DNA of 30,622 nt from Oscillospiraceae bacterium (GTDB lineage: Bacteria; Bacillota; Clostridia; Oscillospirales; Acutalibacteraceae). The stretch spans positions 1-30,622 of the forward strand of contig JAIRZH010000010.1 in assembly GCA_031267335.1 (NCBI GenBank). Direction: 5' to 3'. A model generated the notes under the pieces. That model saw nothing but the letters and a program-made list of their open reading frames with translations. It was not told the DNA's origin and searched no databases. This document shows positions 1 to 8,205 of this stretch, piece after piece; the first letter of the stretch is position 1, and each line of letters begins with the position of its first letter. Both the position numbers and the translations under genes were made by a program.

Positions 1-246
1 AACATAAAAGCTTCGCCGATTGCAAGTTTAAAAGACGAGCTTTTCAAAAATCTGAAAGAACAAGGTTACGGCGATTTAGTTTATGAAACTGTGAATGCAA
101 ATTCTCTGTCATCGTTCATTAAAGAGCAAATTTCGGAAAATAAGGACAAATTGCCGATTTGGCTCGATGGTTTAATCAATCTTTACGAAAAAGTTTCGGT
201 CAGCGTTAGAAAATCAACCGGAAAATCCGGAATAGCAAAATCTTAA
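1..246 (+). CDS. 3' end of an unidentified early phage gene (partial)
   Basis: Frame 1 is open from the window edge to a TAA at 244-246, giving the last 81 residues of a protein that begins outside the window. The tail is charged and probably helical, with the phrase LPIWLDGLINLYEKVSVSVRK just before a basic Ser/Gly-rich end. There is no signal peptide or membrane segment. It lies 76 bases upstream of the four-cysteine replication-region protein on the same strand, so it is probably part of the early DNA-metabolism operon. I do not recognise the family with confidence, and a function cannot be assigned from this fragment. Confidence 0.75.
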   Translation, partial: NIKASPIASLKDELFKNLKEQGYGDLVYETVNANSLSSFIKEQISENKDKLPIWLDGLINLYEKVSVSVRKSTGKSGIAKS

Positions 247-322
247 AATTGCAAGCAATAAAAATGCAGGACAATTTTTTATAAATGTATCAATTAAAAA
301 TTAAATTTATGGAGGAAAAGTT

Positions 323-1093
323 ATGTCAACCAATATTGAAGTAAACAAAGATAAAACAAGCAAAAACAGCGAAATTGTCTTAAAAAACAAAGATGCAAGC
401 GAAAATTCAGCAATTAAGAAATCAGGATTTACAGCAAATATCTCGGATGAAATTTTGGAAGAGCTAGTAAATCTAAATGGCAAGTTGGAGAAAATCAAGA
501 TTCCGGCAGGTGGCGGAACATCTTTTGAGTTTCCAAATTTTGAAAATGCAGACGAAACTATTCCTGTAAAAGAATTCTCGGCAGTGATTCTGTATCATCA
601 TCCGATTTCAATTTACTACGCTCAAGATTATGACGGAACAGTGGTCAGCCCCGATTGCATCAGCTTTGATGAAACGATTGGAATCGGAAATCCAGGCGAG
701 CTCTGTAAAAATTGTAGTTTTAACATTTTTGGTAGTGGCAAAAATGGCGGAAAAGCGTGTAAAGCAAAGATTCAGCTTTATATTTTGTGTGAAAACGCAC
801 TTTTCCCAATGTCGATTTTATTGCCTACAAGTTCTATTAAAAGTTTTCAAAATTATATTCGAAGACTCCTATATCAAGGAAAGAAGCTGAATTCATTGAT
901 AACGAAATTTTCCTTGAAAAGAGTTTTGAATAAAAAAGGCACTCCTTATGCGCAGAGCTGTTTTTCTGCGATTCGTGAGCTTGAACCTGCGGAATTTGAT
1001 GTTATCAAAAAATTAATCGAAAAGATTAAAAATTTTGCAGAGGAGGCGAAGAAAAATGGCGTACAAGTTAGTAACGAAACAAAGGGAAATTGA
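323..1093 (+). CDS. Four-cysteine phage replication-module protein, function unknown
   Basis: A 256-aa soluble protein starting at an ATG with a strong TGGAGG site about 7 bases upstream. The first 60 residues are Lys/Ser/Asn-rich and probably disordered. The conserved-looking core holds GGGTSFEFP (about 63-71), PDCISFD (110-116) and cysteines C112, C128, C131 and C146, which could bind one zinc ion. The phrase FGSGKNGGKACK (136-147) follows the CxxC pair. I recall similar proteins as hypothetical genes beside DNA polymerase A in Bacillota phages. A single-strand DNA binding or recombination-accessory role is only inferred from position. Its last 38 bases overlap the polymerase start, which implies translational coupling. 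Confidence 0.8.
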   Translation: MSTNIEVNKDKTSKNSEIVLKNKDASENSAIKKSGFTANISDEILEELVNLNGKLEKIKIPAGGGTSFEFPNFENADETIPVKEFSAVILYHHPISIYYAQDYDGTVVSPDCISFDETIGIGNPGELCKNCSFNIFGSGKNGGKACKAKIQLYILCENALFPMSILLPTSSIKSFQNYIRRLLYQGKKLNSLITKFSLKRVLNKKGTPYAQSCFSAIRELEPAEFDVIKKLIEKIKNFAEEAKKNGVQVSNETKGN

Positions 1094-2990
1094 GGATTAT
1101 ATTGGCAGTTCGGAACTTTTGGCGTTAGATATCGAAACAAGCCCAAATGAAAAGTACCGAGATGAACCAAAATCAGCGCTTGATTCACACAAATCAACAA
1201 TTACCGGAATTAGTTTTTCAGTTTCACACGGAACAGGGATTTATATCCCTTTCCGCCACCGAAATGGCGAAAATGCTGACTTTAAAACAATTTGGAGTTT
1301 TATCGAAGATGAAATCTTAATGGACCCCAAAATAATCGTAGTGATTCACAATTTGGCATTCGAGAGTGCGTTTTTCTACGCTCTCGGAATAATTCCGCAG
1401 TGCAAGATTTATGACACGATGGCCGCTGCTCAGATGACTTTGAAAAATGAAACGCAGTTTAGAAATCTTGCAGATAGCGGCCTAAAAACGCTTGTTCCTG
1501 AACTTTTAGAAATAGAACTCCCGAAGTTTGAAGTTGTAACCAACGGTAAATTTTTTGATGAACTCGATTCGAAAGATCCCGAAACTATCAGATATGCTTG
1601 TGCCGACTCAGATTATGCACTCAGACTTTATCATTATTTTAACGACTGGTTTGATAAAAATTTACCGAAACATAAATTTATTGTTGAAAAAATCGAGTCT
1701 CCGACTGCAGTTTATGTAGGTTTAATGAAACACAATGGTTTGCTTATGGATGTCGATTTGATGCTTCAAAAGCAGAAAGAATCGGAGCAAATTCTTACAA
1801 AGCTTCATGAAAAATTAAACTCCATAACAGGTGTTGAAGTCGGCAAGAACGCAAGCACGAAAGCGTTTAAGGAGTTTCTTTACAAACAAATCGGACTGCC
1901 GATTTTTAAAAAGACAGAGAAAAACTCTGAAGCGGTCGATGACGAAGCAATTTTATTATTGGAAGGATACTGCAAGACCGAAGAACCTGATTTTGTGCCG
2001 CTTTTAGAGATGGTTAGGGAATATCGTAAGATTGGAAAAATTAAGTCGACATATATTGACGGCTACTTGCCACATATAAACTCTGCAACCGGGCGAATTC
2101 ACGCAGAACTTTTTCCGCTCGCAACAGACACGGGCAGGTTCGCAAGCCGAAATCCAAATCTTCAAAATTGCCCTCGTAAAGACAACGACCCAATTGGTGT
2201 AAGAAATTTTATTATCACGCCAAAAGGAAAAGTTTTGTTGTCGCTTGATTTCTCGCAAATAGAACTCAGAGTAGGTGCGTTTTACTGCCGTGATAAAGCC
2301 ATGCTCGAAACTTACCGGAACGGCGGAGATATTCACGCAAAGACCACGTCTGTGATTTATAAAATTCCGTTTGAAGAAGCAGTGGATAAAAATTCTGAAC
2401 ACTACAAAGAACGACGAACAATAGCTAAAGCCTGTAATTTTGGTGTTTTCTTCGGTCTTTATCCGAACGGTTTACTACGAAGTTTGAAGTTTAAAGCACA
2501 TCTAAACAAAACTTTAAACGAATGCCGCGAAATCATAAACAATCTAAAGGAAGGCTATCCCGGACTTGTTTTTTGGCAGCACGAAACCATTGCAAATGCC
2601 AAGTTTTCAGGATTTACGGAAACTTTTCTTGGAAGACGAAGATATTTACCTGAGATTAATTCACTCGATAGGAATAAAAAGAGTTTTGCACAGCGCTGTG
2701 CGTTAAACACACCGATTCAAGGCACTGCAGCTGATATTTTGAAACTCGCAATTGTCAGAATTTTACATGGTTTGCAAGAACGGATTTGGTTAAAACCTCT
2801 ATTACAGATTCACGATGAACTCATTTTTGAATTACCAAAAGAAAAGTTAGATGAAGCTGTGCAGTTTGTAAAAGGTTGCATGGAAGTTCAGCCATTCTCT
2901 GAATTTGATGTTTCAATTGTTGTCCAAGCCTCATTTGGCACGAATTTCGGAAATTTAAAAGAAATCGAGGAGGTGTCAAGTTGTGGATAA
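1056..2990 (+). CDS. Phage DNA polymerase, family A, with 3'-5' exonuclease domain
   Basis: A 644-aa replicative polymerase of the Pol I/T7 type. The N-terminal third is a DnaQ-like proofreading exonuclease: D25-I-E27 (Exo I), HN with E103 in VIHNLAFES (Exo II) and YACADSDYALRLY (Exo III). The polymerase part has motif A (SLDFSQIELR, metal ligand D398), motif B/O-helix (R454, K458 and NFG at 461-463) and motif C (H586-D587-E588 in IHDELIFE). All key residues are present, so it should be active. An in-frame TTG lies at 1035, but the AGGAGG at 1041-1046 sits downstream of it and 9 bases before the ATG at 1056, which fixes the start. There is no 5'-3' exonuclease domain, as is usual for phage enzymes. 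It overlaps the genes on both sides. Confidence 0.95.
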   Translation: MAYKLVTKQREIEDYIGSSELLALDIETSPNEKYRDEPKSALDSHKSTITGISFSVSHGTGIYIPFRHRNGENADFKTIWSFIEDEILMDPKIIVVIHNLAFESAFFYALGIIPQCKIYDTMAAAQMTLKNETQFRNLADSGLKTLVPELLEIELPKFEVVTNGKFFDELDSKDPETIRYACADSDYALRLYHYFNDWFDKNLPKHKFIVEKIESPTAVYVGLMKHNGLLMDVDLMLQKQKESEQILTKLHEKLNSITGVEVGKNASTKAFKEFLYKQIGLPIFKKTEKNSEAVDDEAILLLEGYCKTEEPDFVPLLEMVREYRKIGKIKSTYIDGYLPHINSATGRIHAELFPLATDTGRFASRNPNLQNCPRKDNDPIGVRNFIITPKGKVLLSLDFSQIELRVGAFYCRDKAMLETYRNGGDIHAKTTSVIYKIPFEEAVDKNSEHYKERRTIAKACNFGVFFGLYPNGLLRSLKFKAHLNKTLNECREIINNLKEGYPGLVFWQHETIANAKFSGFTETFLGRRRYLPEINSLDRNKKSFAQRCALNTPIQGTAADILKLAIVRILHGLQERIWLKPLLQIHDELIFELPKEKLDEAVQFVKGCMEVQPFSEFDVSIVVQASFGTNFGNLKEIEEVSSCG

Positions 2991-5900
2991 CAAGATTTTA
3001 ACTTTCGAATCTTCTTTTGAAGAAAAATATGAACACGCACTAAAATTTTTAAAATTTGTGTACCGAGGTTGCGATCAAGGTTTCATAGGTGTTACTGCTC
3101 TCGATACACGTTGGACTCAGTGGTTTGACATTTCAAGACCTAATGCATTAGAAAATACTGCAAAATGGGGTCTTAAGTGGGGTGAGAAGTACAACACTTT
3201 TTTGAATTTAGCACTTCGAAAAGTAGGAAACAAAAACAAACGTGGTGATACTTCAGATATTTTATCGATTTCTACGCTTTGGGCTGATATTGATTTTTTA
3301 AATTCAGGTCACGCAAAACAAAATTTGCCAAAAGATTCTGATGAAGCAATGGAATTTTTGAAAAAATTTGAATTGCTACCATCCATCATTGTTAGTACTG
3401 GCGGTGGTTTGCACGCATATTGGCTTCTTGATGAACCTTTTTTAATGTCAAACACAGCAGCAAATTTAGAAATAAACAAAAATGCTACCACCAGTAGTCT
3501 GGTAGCAGATGAAAATTTGAATTCGAAAAAAAGCCTTAACGAACCCAAAATAGATAAAAATAGAGTAGCGAATTCTGTTACAAATGAATTACTGCAACCG
3601 TTTTCTGCAAAATTTTTAAAAAGTGCTACTCAAAACGGCTGGAATTTGGACTCGGTTTTTGATTTGCCTCGGATGATGAGGCTACCTGGAACATTTAATC
3701 ACAAATTTAAAGAAAAGCCTGTTTGCCAGATGATTGAGTGTTCTGAACGAAGATACAGTGTTTCTGAGATTCAAGAAAAACTGGAGTTTGGTTCGGGAAA
3801 CAAGAAAATTCACAGTTATTCAGCAACTGCAAAGTTTTCCAAACAACAAAGTTTTTATTCAGAAAAACCTACTGTAAAAATTTCTGAACAATCATTACGC
3901 AACATTGAAAATATGATTGCAAAATGCATTTTTATGAGGCACTGCAAAGAGAACGCCAAAACACTGCCGGAACCCTTATGGTATGCAATGATTACGAATC
4001 TGGTTACTCTTAAAAATAGCGAGTCAGCGATTCACGAATTTTCAAAGCCGTATCCGAAATACTCTGCAGCTGAAACTGATGAGAAAATTCGTCATGCTTT
4101 TACCGAAGATAAACCACATACCTGCTCATACATCAAGGAAGTTTTGAATTTTGATTGCGGTAAGAATTGTAATGTTAAATCACCGATTGTTTTTGGTTTG
4201 CCAAGCTTTGAAGAACGTTTTAAAGATTTTCTCGTCAAAATAGAAGCTTTTTCTGAAAAGTTTAATGTTTCAGCGATTTTCTCAAATGAAAACATGAAAC
4301 TTTGCGGTTGGGCAAAACTCAATAAACCAAGTGAATATGCGGCTTTGAAGCTAAAGTTAAAGGGTAAAGTTAACTTAAAAGATTTTGAAAAAGCAGTACG
4401 TTTTGAGCTAAGAAAAAAGACACAAATTTCAAATTCAAGCATTGAACAAAAATTAAAACTCGATGGCATCGAACTTCGCGGTGCTGTTACGCCGAAAGAC
4501 TGGATAATTTCTCTGAAAAATGGTGTTCAGCGTATATTTACATCAAAAGAGAACGAGGAAATTCACGAGATTTGTCCATGTGCTCTCGTAATTTCAAGGC
4601 GTTTTGAAAACATCGATGATGGCACTCAAAAGGTTGAACTTTGTTTCTTTCGAGACGGATACTGGCATTCTGTAATTGCCTCCCGTTCACATATTTTTAA
4701 TCGTAATTCAATAATTAAGTACGCTGACAGTGGTTTGCCTGTTTCGTCGGGCAATGCCTCAGAGATTATTAAATTCTTGTGTGATTATGAGAACACAAAT
4801 CTTGAGAAAATTCCTCTAATTCGCTCGATTTCTCGCATGGGATGGGTTGGAAAGGAATTTTATCCTCATTTTGTCAAATCCGAGATTCAGTTTGAGACAG
4901 AATACAAAGAAGCTACAAATATTATGAGATGTACAAATGGAAGTGGCGACTTTAAAATTTGGAAAACCTACACTAAAAAACTTCGCGAAAATATTTTTGG
5001 CAGATTTTTGCTTGCATCGTCTTTCGCTTCGCCATTGTTAAAACTCCTTGGTCATCGAGTATTTTTCGTTCACATTTGGCATGATTCGAAATCAGGAAAA
5101 ACTGCCGCAATTAAAACCGCTATTAGTATTTGGGGCAATCCAATGAAACTAATGGGGTCGTTTAATGCAACTGCTGTTGGTTTAGAAAGAATGGCAGGGA
5201 TTCTTAAACATCTGCCGTTCGCGCTCGATGAACTACAAGTTTTGAACAGTCACAGGCAATGTGTGGAAAATATAATTTACAGTCTCGGCAATGGTTTTGG
5301 CCGGCTTAGAGGTGCAAAAGAAGGCGCAGTTCAGGAGACTTTAAATTGGTGCAATATTATCTTAACTTCAGGCGAACAGCCAATTTGCAAGGAATCAAGC
5401 AATGATGGCGTTTTAACAAGAGTTTTGGAACTTTACGGTAAACCTTGCGAAAGTGTGGATTTTGCTCACGATTTGCATATCATGAGTACCAATCATTATG
5501 GTTTTGCCGGGAAAAAATATATTGAATTTCTCGTAAATTTGATTCTTTTACACAGAAGGAAAATAAAAAAAGATTTTGAAATACTTCGGGGTGAAATAAA
5601 AAAGCGAAGTTTTGAAAACTCTGATACAGCTCATCTTGACAATATTTCTACCGTCTGTCTCGGAGATTATTATTCTTCGATTTCCGTTTTTGAAAGAGAC
5701 GAAGAAATGGCTAAAAACGAAGCAATTTGGCTTGGTGTTGAGATTTTTAAAAACACCAAAGATTTTGACAAATCAGATACAACGGATAGAGCTTGGGATT
5801 TTGTTATTGGTTGGGTTATAAGCAATAAAAATAGATTTTTACCTGATAGTACGCCGTGTTACGGGAGAATAGAAAATGATTTCGTTTATGTAATTCCTAA

Positions 5901-6123
5901 TATTTTACGTAACGCACTTGAAGAAAATGGTTTTAATTATGGCAAAGTCACACGTGGTTTTAAAGAGCGGGGTTTTATTGAAACTCGGAAAAACCAAAGA
6001 AATCACGAAATTATGCAAATTCCAAAACGCATTAATGGAATTGTTCATAAATGCTTTGTAATTAAAGAAGTTACAAATTATGAAATTAATAATGATGAAA
6101 ACACAGTAAATAAGCCACTTTAA
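2983..6123 (+). CDS. Primase-polymerase (AEP) fused to DUF927 helicase
   Basis: A 1046-aa GTG-start protein with GAGGAGGTG upstream, overlapping the polymerase by 8 bases. The N-terminal part resembles archaeo-eukaryotic primases: WADIDF with D102 and D104 as metal ligands, STGGGLHAYW (138-147) with H144, then DLPRMMRLPGTFNHK (227-241). The C-terminal part resembles a DUF927 superfamily 3-like helicase: GMGWVG-type region near 615-620, a Walker A-like WHDSKSGKT (699-707) and Walker B FALDE (746-750). It should lay down primers and unwind the phage origin. Residues about 153-205, between the primase motifs, are rich in Asn, Ser and Lys and look like a loop insertion. Domain assignments rest on motifs; the whole-protein role in replication is well supported by its neighbours. 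Confidence 0.9.
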   Translation: MDNKILTFESSFEEKYEHALKFLKFVYRGCDQGFIGVTALDTRWTQWFDISRPNALENTAKWGLKWGEKYNTFLNLALRKVGNKNKRGDTSDILSISTLWADIDFLNSGHAKQNLPKDSDEAMEFLKKFELLPSIIVSTGGGLHAYWLLDEPFLMSNTAANLEINKNATTSSLVADENLNSKKSLNEPKIDKNRVANSVTNELLQPFSAKFLKSATQNGWNLDSVFDLPRMMRLPGTFNHKFKEKPVCQMIECSERRYSVSEIQEKLEFGSGNKKIHSYSATAKFSKQQSFYSEKPTVKISEQSLRNIENMIAKCIFMRHCKENAKTLPEPLWYAMITNLVTLKNSESAIHEFSKPYPKYSAAETDEKIRHAFTEDKPHTCSYIKEVLNFDCGKNCNVKSPIVFGLPSFEERFKDFLVKIEAFSEKFNVSAIFSNENMKLCGWAKLNKPSEYAALKLKLKGKVNLKDFEKAVRFELRKKTQISNSSIEQKLKLDGIELRGAVTPKDWIISLKNGVQRIFTSKENEEIHEICPCALVISRRFENIDDGTQKVELCFFRDGYWHSVIASRSHIFNRNSIIKYADSGLPVSSGNASEIIKFLCDYENTNLEKIPLIRSISRMGWVGKEFYPHFVKSEIQFETEYKEATNIMRCTNGSGDFKIWKTYTKKLRENIFGRFLLASSFASPLLKLLGHRVFFVHIWHDSKSGKTAAIKTAISIWGNPMKLMGSFNATAVGLERMAGILKHLPFALDELQVLNSHRQCVENIIYSLGNGFGRLRGAKEGAVQETLNWCNIILTSGEQPICKESSNDGVLTRVLELYGKPCESVDFAHDLHIMSTNHYGFAGKKYIEFLVNLILLHRRKIKKDFEILRGEIKKRSFENSDTAHLDNISTVCLGDYYSSISVFERDEEMAKNEAIWLGVEIFKNTKDFDKSDTTDRAWDFVIGWVISNKNRFLPDSTPCYGRIENDFVYVIPNILRNALEENGFNYGKVTRGFKERGFIETRKNQRNHEIMQIPKRINGIVHKCFVIKEVTNYEINNDENTVNKPL

Positions 6124-6379
6124 AAAGATGTAACCTTGTAACTCCATTTTTGTACACATACACCGTGTTTATTAGAGTTTATATAAATAAAAATTAGAAA
6201 GTAAACATTAAAAAATTGAGTTTATATCACTCTATATAACATATAAAAATTATTTTAAGGTTACAAAGGTTACTTATATTTATAATTTGGCGTAATTACT
6301 GGATTTCAAGGCGTAACCTTTTTGTGAAAATTTGTGGTTACAAGAGGTTTCAGAGGGTACAAAAAACAGGAGGTCAAAA
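6124..6379 (+). other. Candidate replication origin: GTAACC iterons around an AT-rich core
   Basis: This 256-base gap follows the primase-helicase gene. GTAACCTTGTAAC (6130-6142) is mirrored by GGTTACaaaGGTTAC (6259-6273) in inverted orientation. Single copies follow at 6313-6318 (GTAACC) and 6336-6341 (GGTTAC). Between the inverted groups lies a very AT-rich stretch with two copies of GAGTTTATAT. Iterons beside an easily melted core next to the initiator gene fit a phage origin. A repressor or activator binding region is the main alternative. Confidence 0.45.
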
Positions 6380-6667
6380 ATGCTTGAAAAAACAATAACA
6401 AACAAAATCTTAAAGTTTTTAAAAACTCAGCCAAACTGCTTTGCTTGGAAAACTCATGGAGATAGTTTTAGCCAAGCCGGGATTCCCGATATCATCTGTT
6501 GTTTTGATGGAAAATTTCTAGCGTTTGAAGTTAAAGCTCCAAACGGAAAACTTTCAAAGCTGCAGGAAATCATCATTGAAAAAATCAGAAATGCAAATGG
6601 ATTGGCGTTTAAAGTTACGAGTTTGGAAGAAGTAGAGAAAATCTTTAGGGAGGTGAGCACGATATGA
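6380..6667 (+). CDS. VRR-NUC domain nuclease
   Basis: A 95-aa single-domain PD-(D/E)XK nuclease. GIPDII carries P36-D37, and AFEVKAP carries E50 and K52, followed by a helix with Q62 (LSKLQ). This is the VRR-NUC arrangement, and the length is normal for stand-alone phage copies. These proteins are structure-specific DNA nucleases, possibly acting on replication or recombination intermediates. An upstream in-frame TTG at 6332 would add 16 residues. The ATG at 6380 has CAGGAGG 5 bases upstream and matches the family start, so I use it. The stop overlaps an ATG (ATATGA) that opens only a 12-residue frame. Confidence 0.92.
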   Translation: MLEKTITNKILKFLKTQPNCFAWKTHGDSFSQAGIPDIICCFDGKFLAFEVKAPNGKLSKLQEIIIEKIRNANGLAFKVTSLEEVEKIFREVSTI

Positions 6668-7037
6668 GAATTTGTTTTTTAATGGCAAAGTTAAAAGTTT
6701 CATAAACACAAAATTGAAAATTACACAAATACAAATTTTAAAATTTCATAAATACAGAATTAAAAGTTACACAAATACAAAATTATAAAACTACAAAGCT
6801 ATTAAAGATATAAAATTAAAACCGAGAAACTGAAAGTTATAAAAACACATAAGCTGAAAATTTAAAATTTAAAAAAACATAAAACACAAATTACAAAATA
6901 AAAAGTCACAAGTCATAAAGTTATAAGCCATAAATCGAAAAGTACAAATTTACAAACTTCAAACTGCAAATCACAAAGTTCGAAGACGAAAGTTTTATTG
7001 GGTTTTAACCATTATTTTGTAAATTTGGAGGATTTTT
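6668..7037 (+). repeat. A-rich degenerate tandem repeat region without a gene
   Basis: About 370 bases with no credible gene. The + strand is very rich in A. A 46-base unit at 6698-6743 recurs at 6744-6789 with about six changes. Shorter decayed versions of the theme (AAAGTTACACAAATACA) continue to about 6980. The only frame starting at the upstream overlap (ATG at 6664) stops after 12 codons. The last 20 bases hold the GGAGG site for the next gene. Possible roles are a decayed gene, an untranslated leader or a replication-related spacer; none can be chosen from sequence alone. Confidence 0.7.
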
Positions 7038-7490
7038 ATGTCAATTATTTGGAAATATATAAACAAAAATGCTATTGCGATTGAAGCAATCAGGGATTTT
7101 GAAAATATGAGAAGCATTATTAATAACACGCCCGCTGAAATCAAGGAGAAATATTATAAACTTTTTTCTCCTGCATCATCAAAATTAAGTTTATTTCCAA
7201 AACACCGCGAACTAAATTTTACGGAAGCTTTAACGGTAAGTTTGCTCGATAAAATCGACATTCTCAACGAACGCTACCGCCAGGCGATAGAGTACATGAA
7301 GTGGTTTGAGCCCGCATGGTCAAATCTTTCTGACCAAGAACAGGCTGTGCTCAGCGAATTTTACAGCGATAATTTACGCTCCGGTGCCGCTGTGCGATTG
7401 ATGCATAAAATAAATTACAGCGAACGCCAAATACACAGAATACGAGAAAAAGCATTAAGGACATTATCAACTGTCCTGTTCGGAAAATAA
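7038..7490 (+). CDS. Sigma-region-4-like phage late transcription activator (DUF1492-like)
   Basis: A 150-aa protein starting at ATG behind TTGGAGG. The N-terminal half is helical and variable. The C-terminal half reads LSDQEQAVLSEFY followed by YSERQIHRIREKALRTLS, the pattern of a sigma-70 region 4 helix-turn-helix in which the last helix reads promoter DNA. Proteins of this size and position (DUF1492, ArpU and RinA-type activators) switch on packaging and structural genes in Bacillota phages. It is the last gene before the HNH and terminase block and is followed at once by TGGCA repeats and promoter-like DNA, which fits that job. The exact family among these activators is uncertain. Confidence 0.82.
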   Translation: MSIIWKYINKNAIAIEAIRDFENMRSIINNTPAEIKEKYYKLFSPASSKLSLFPKHRELNFTEALTVSLLDKIDILNERYRQAIEYMKWFEPAWSNLSDQEQAVLSEFYSDNLRSGAAVRLMHKINYSERQIHRIREKALRTLSTVLFGK

Positions 7491-7541
7491 GTTGGCAGTT
7501 TAGTGGCAGTTTATTTCTGTTTTGGCACGATAATATAGTAA
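7491..7541 (+). promoter_or_regulatory. Candidate late promoter/activator site with three TGGCA repeats
   Basis: TTGGCAGTTTA (7492-7502) and GTGGCAGTTTA (7503-7513) are direct repeats, followed by TTTGGCACGA (7521-7530) and an AT-rich GATAATATAGTA that could supply a -10. The spacing to a standard -35 is not clean, so this may be an activator-dependent promoter for the preceding sigma-like protein. No consensus for such activators could be checked. Confidence 0.4.
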
Positions 7542-7560
7542 CATGAGCAATTTATGCGAG

Positions 7561-7591
7561 GCTTCGGCAGGAAACTGCCGGAGCTTTTGTT
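7561..7591 (+). terminator. Hairpin with T-rich tail before the HNH gene
   Basis: GCTTCGGCAG (7561-7570) pairs with CTGCCGGAGC (7575-7584) through a GAAA tetraloop. The stem has ten pairs, one of them G-U, and is followed by TTTTGTT. It has the form of a Rho-independent terminator or attenuator between the regulator gene and the packaging operon. As it lies downstream of the promoter-like region, it could also act as a leader hairpin. Confidence 0.6.
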
Positions 7592-7612
7592 ATGCCCGAA
7601 GGAGTGAACCAA

Positions 7613-7990
7613 ATGCCATACAAACCCAAATTACCATGCCGTTTCGTCGGTTGTCACAGACTGACAAATCAAGGCTACTGTGAGGAACACCGTAAAACTA
7701 TTCACAATCGCTACAACAAATACCAACGAGATCCAAACTGCAACAAGCGCTATGGCTATGTTTGGAAGCAAATCCGCAAAGAATTTTTAAAACTTCATCC
7801 ACTCTGTGAAATATGTAAACGAAACGGAAAGCTGACGCTTACACAAGAAGTACACCACCATGTAGCACTTGATTCAGGAGGTACACATGATTTCTCAAAT
7901 TTACAAGCACTTTGTAAGGCTTGCCACTCAAAAGTTTCAGCAGACAGCGGGCAACGCTGGCACAACAGACATAAAGTTAAGTTTTATTAA
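7613..7990 (+). CDS. HNH endonuclease of the packaging module
   Basis: A 125-aa zinc-containing HNH nuclease. C65-x2-C68 and C101-x2-C104 are the zinc knuckles that frame the active site. The catalytic and structural residues appear as EVHHHV (H81/H82), SNLQAL (N96) and H105. Extra cysteines at 9, 14 and 23 may form a second metal site. HNH proteins next to the terminase in HK97-like phages assist terminase cleavage at cos, and this one sits two genes from the large subunit apart from the inserted cassette. The ATG at 7592 is upstream of the AAGGAG (7599-7604); the ATG at 7613 has the correct 8-base spacing and is used. Confidence 0.93.
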   Translation: MPYKPKLPCRFVGCHRLTNQGYCEEHRKTIHNRYNKYQRDPNCNKRYGYVWKQIRKEFLKLHPLCEICKRNGKLTLTQEVHHHVALDSGGTHDFSNLQALCKACHSKVSADSGQRWHNRHKVKFY

Positions 7991-8049
7991 CTTTACTTTT
8001 GTAAAAATGTACAAGATGTAATTAAGATTTATTAAAAATATTTAAAAAT

Positions 8050-8205
8050 CAAAAACATAAACGTAACAATAAGCCAATAGGGTGGTCATTATTTGTACAA
8101 CTTGCACAAAAAATCAGCGGCGTGGGGTCACGCGCACAAAAAAGGCAGTTCAAACAAGAAAAACGCATATTGAACCTAAAATAAAATCAAAGGTGTTGAA
8201 ACGAA
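8050..8205 (+). other. Candidate cos/packaging initiation region
   Basis: Between the HNH and small terminase genes, AT-rich DNA gives way to a short GC-rich patch at 8116-8135. GCACAAAAAA occurs twice (8104-8113, 8134-8143), exactly 30 bases apart, around the inverted repeat GCGTG-GGGT-CACGC (8120-8133). In cos phages with HNH plus P27/HK97 terminases the cohesive-end site commonly lies here. The exact nick positions cannot be read from sequence. The rest of the 215-base gap (7991-8205) shows no gene that I can support. Confidence 0.45.

Noticed and set aside
2004..2402. 132-codon minus-strand frame
   Set aside because: It is antisense to the polymerase domain, with no ribosome site or recognisable motif.
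6698..6980. Repeat tract as a CRISPR array
   Set aside because: The units are degenerate, directly adjoining and without unique spacers or nearby cas genes.
7521..7541. TTGGCACGA as a sigma-54 -24 box
   Set aside because: There is no TTGC-type -12 element at the required spacing, and it is better explained as the third TGGCA repeat.
7543..7690. Frame starting at ATG before the HNH gene
   Set aside because: It runs through the hairpin and into the HNH gene in another frame, with no ribosome site.
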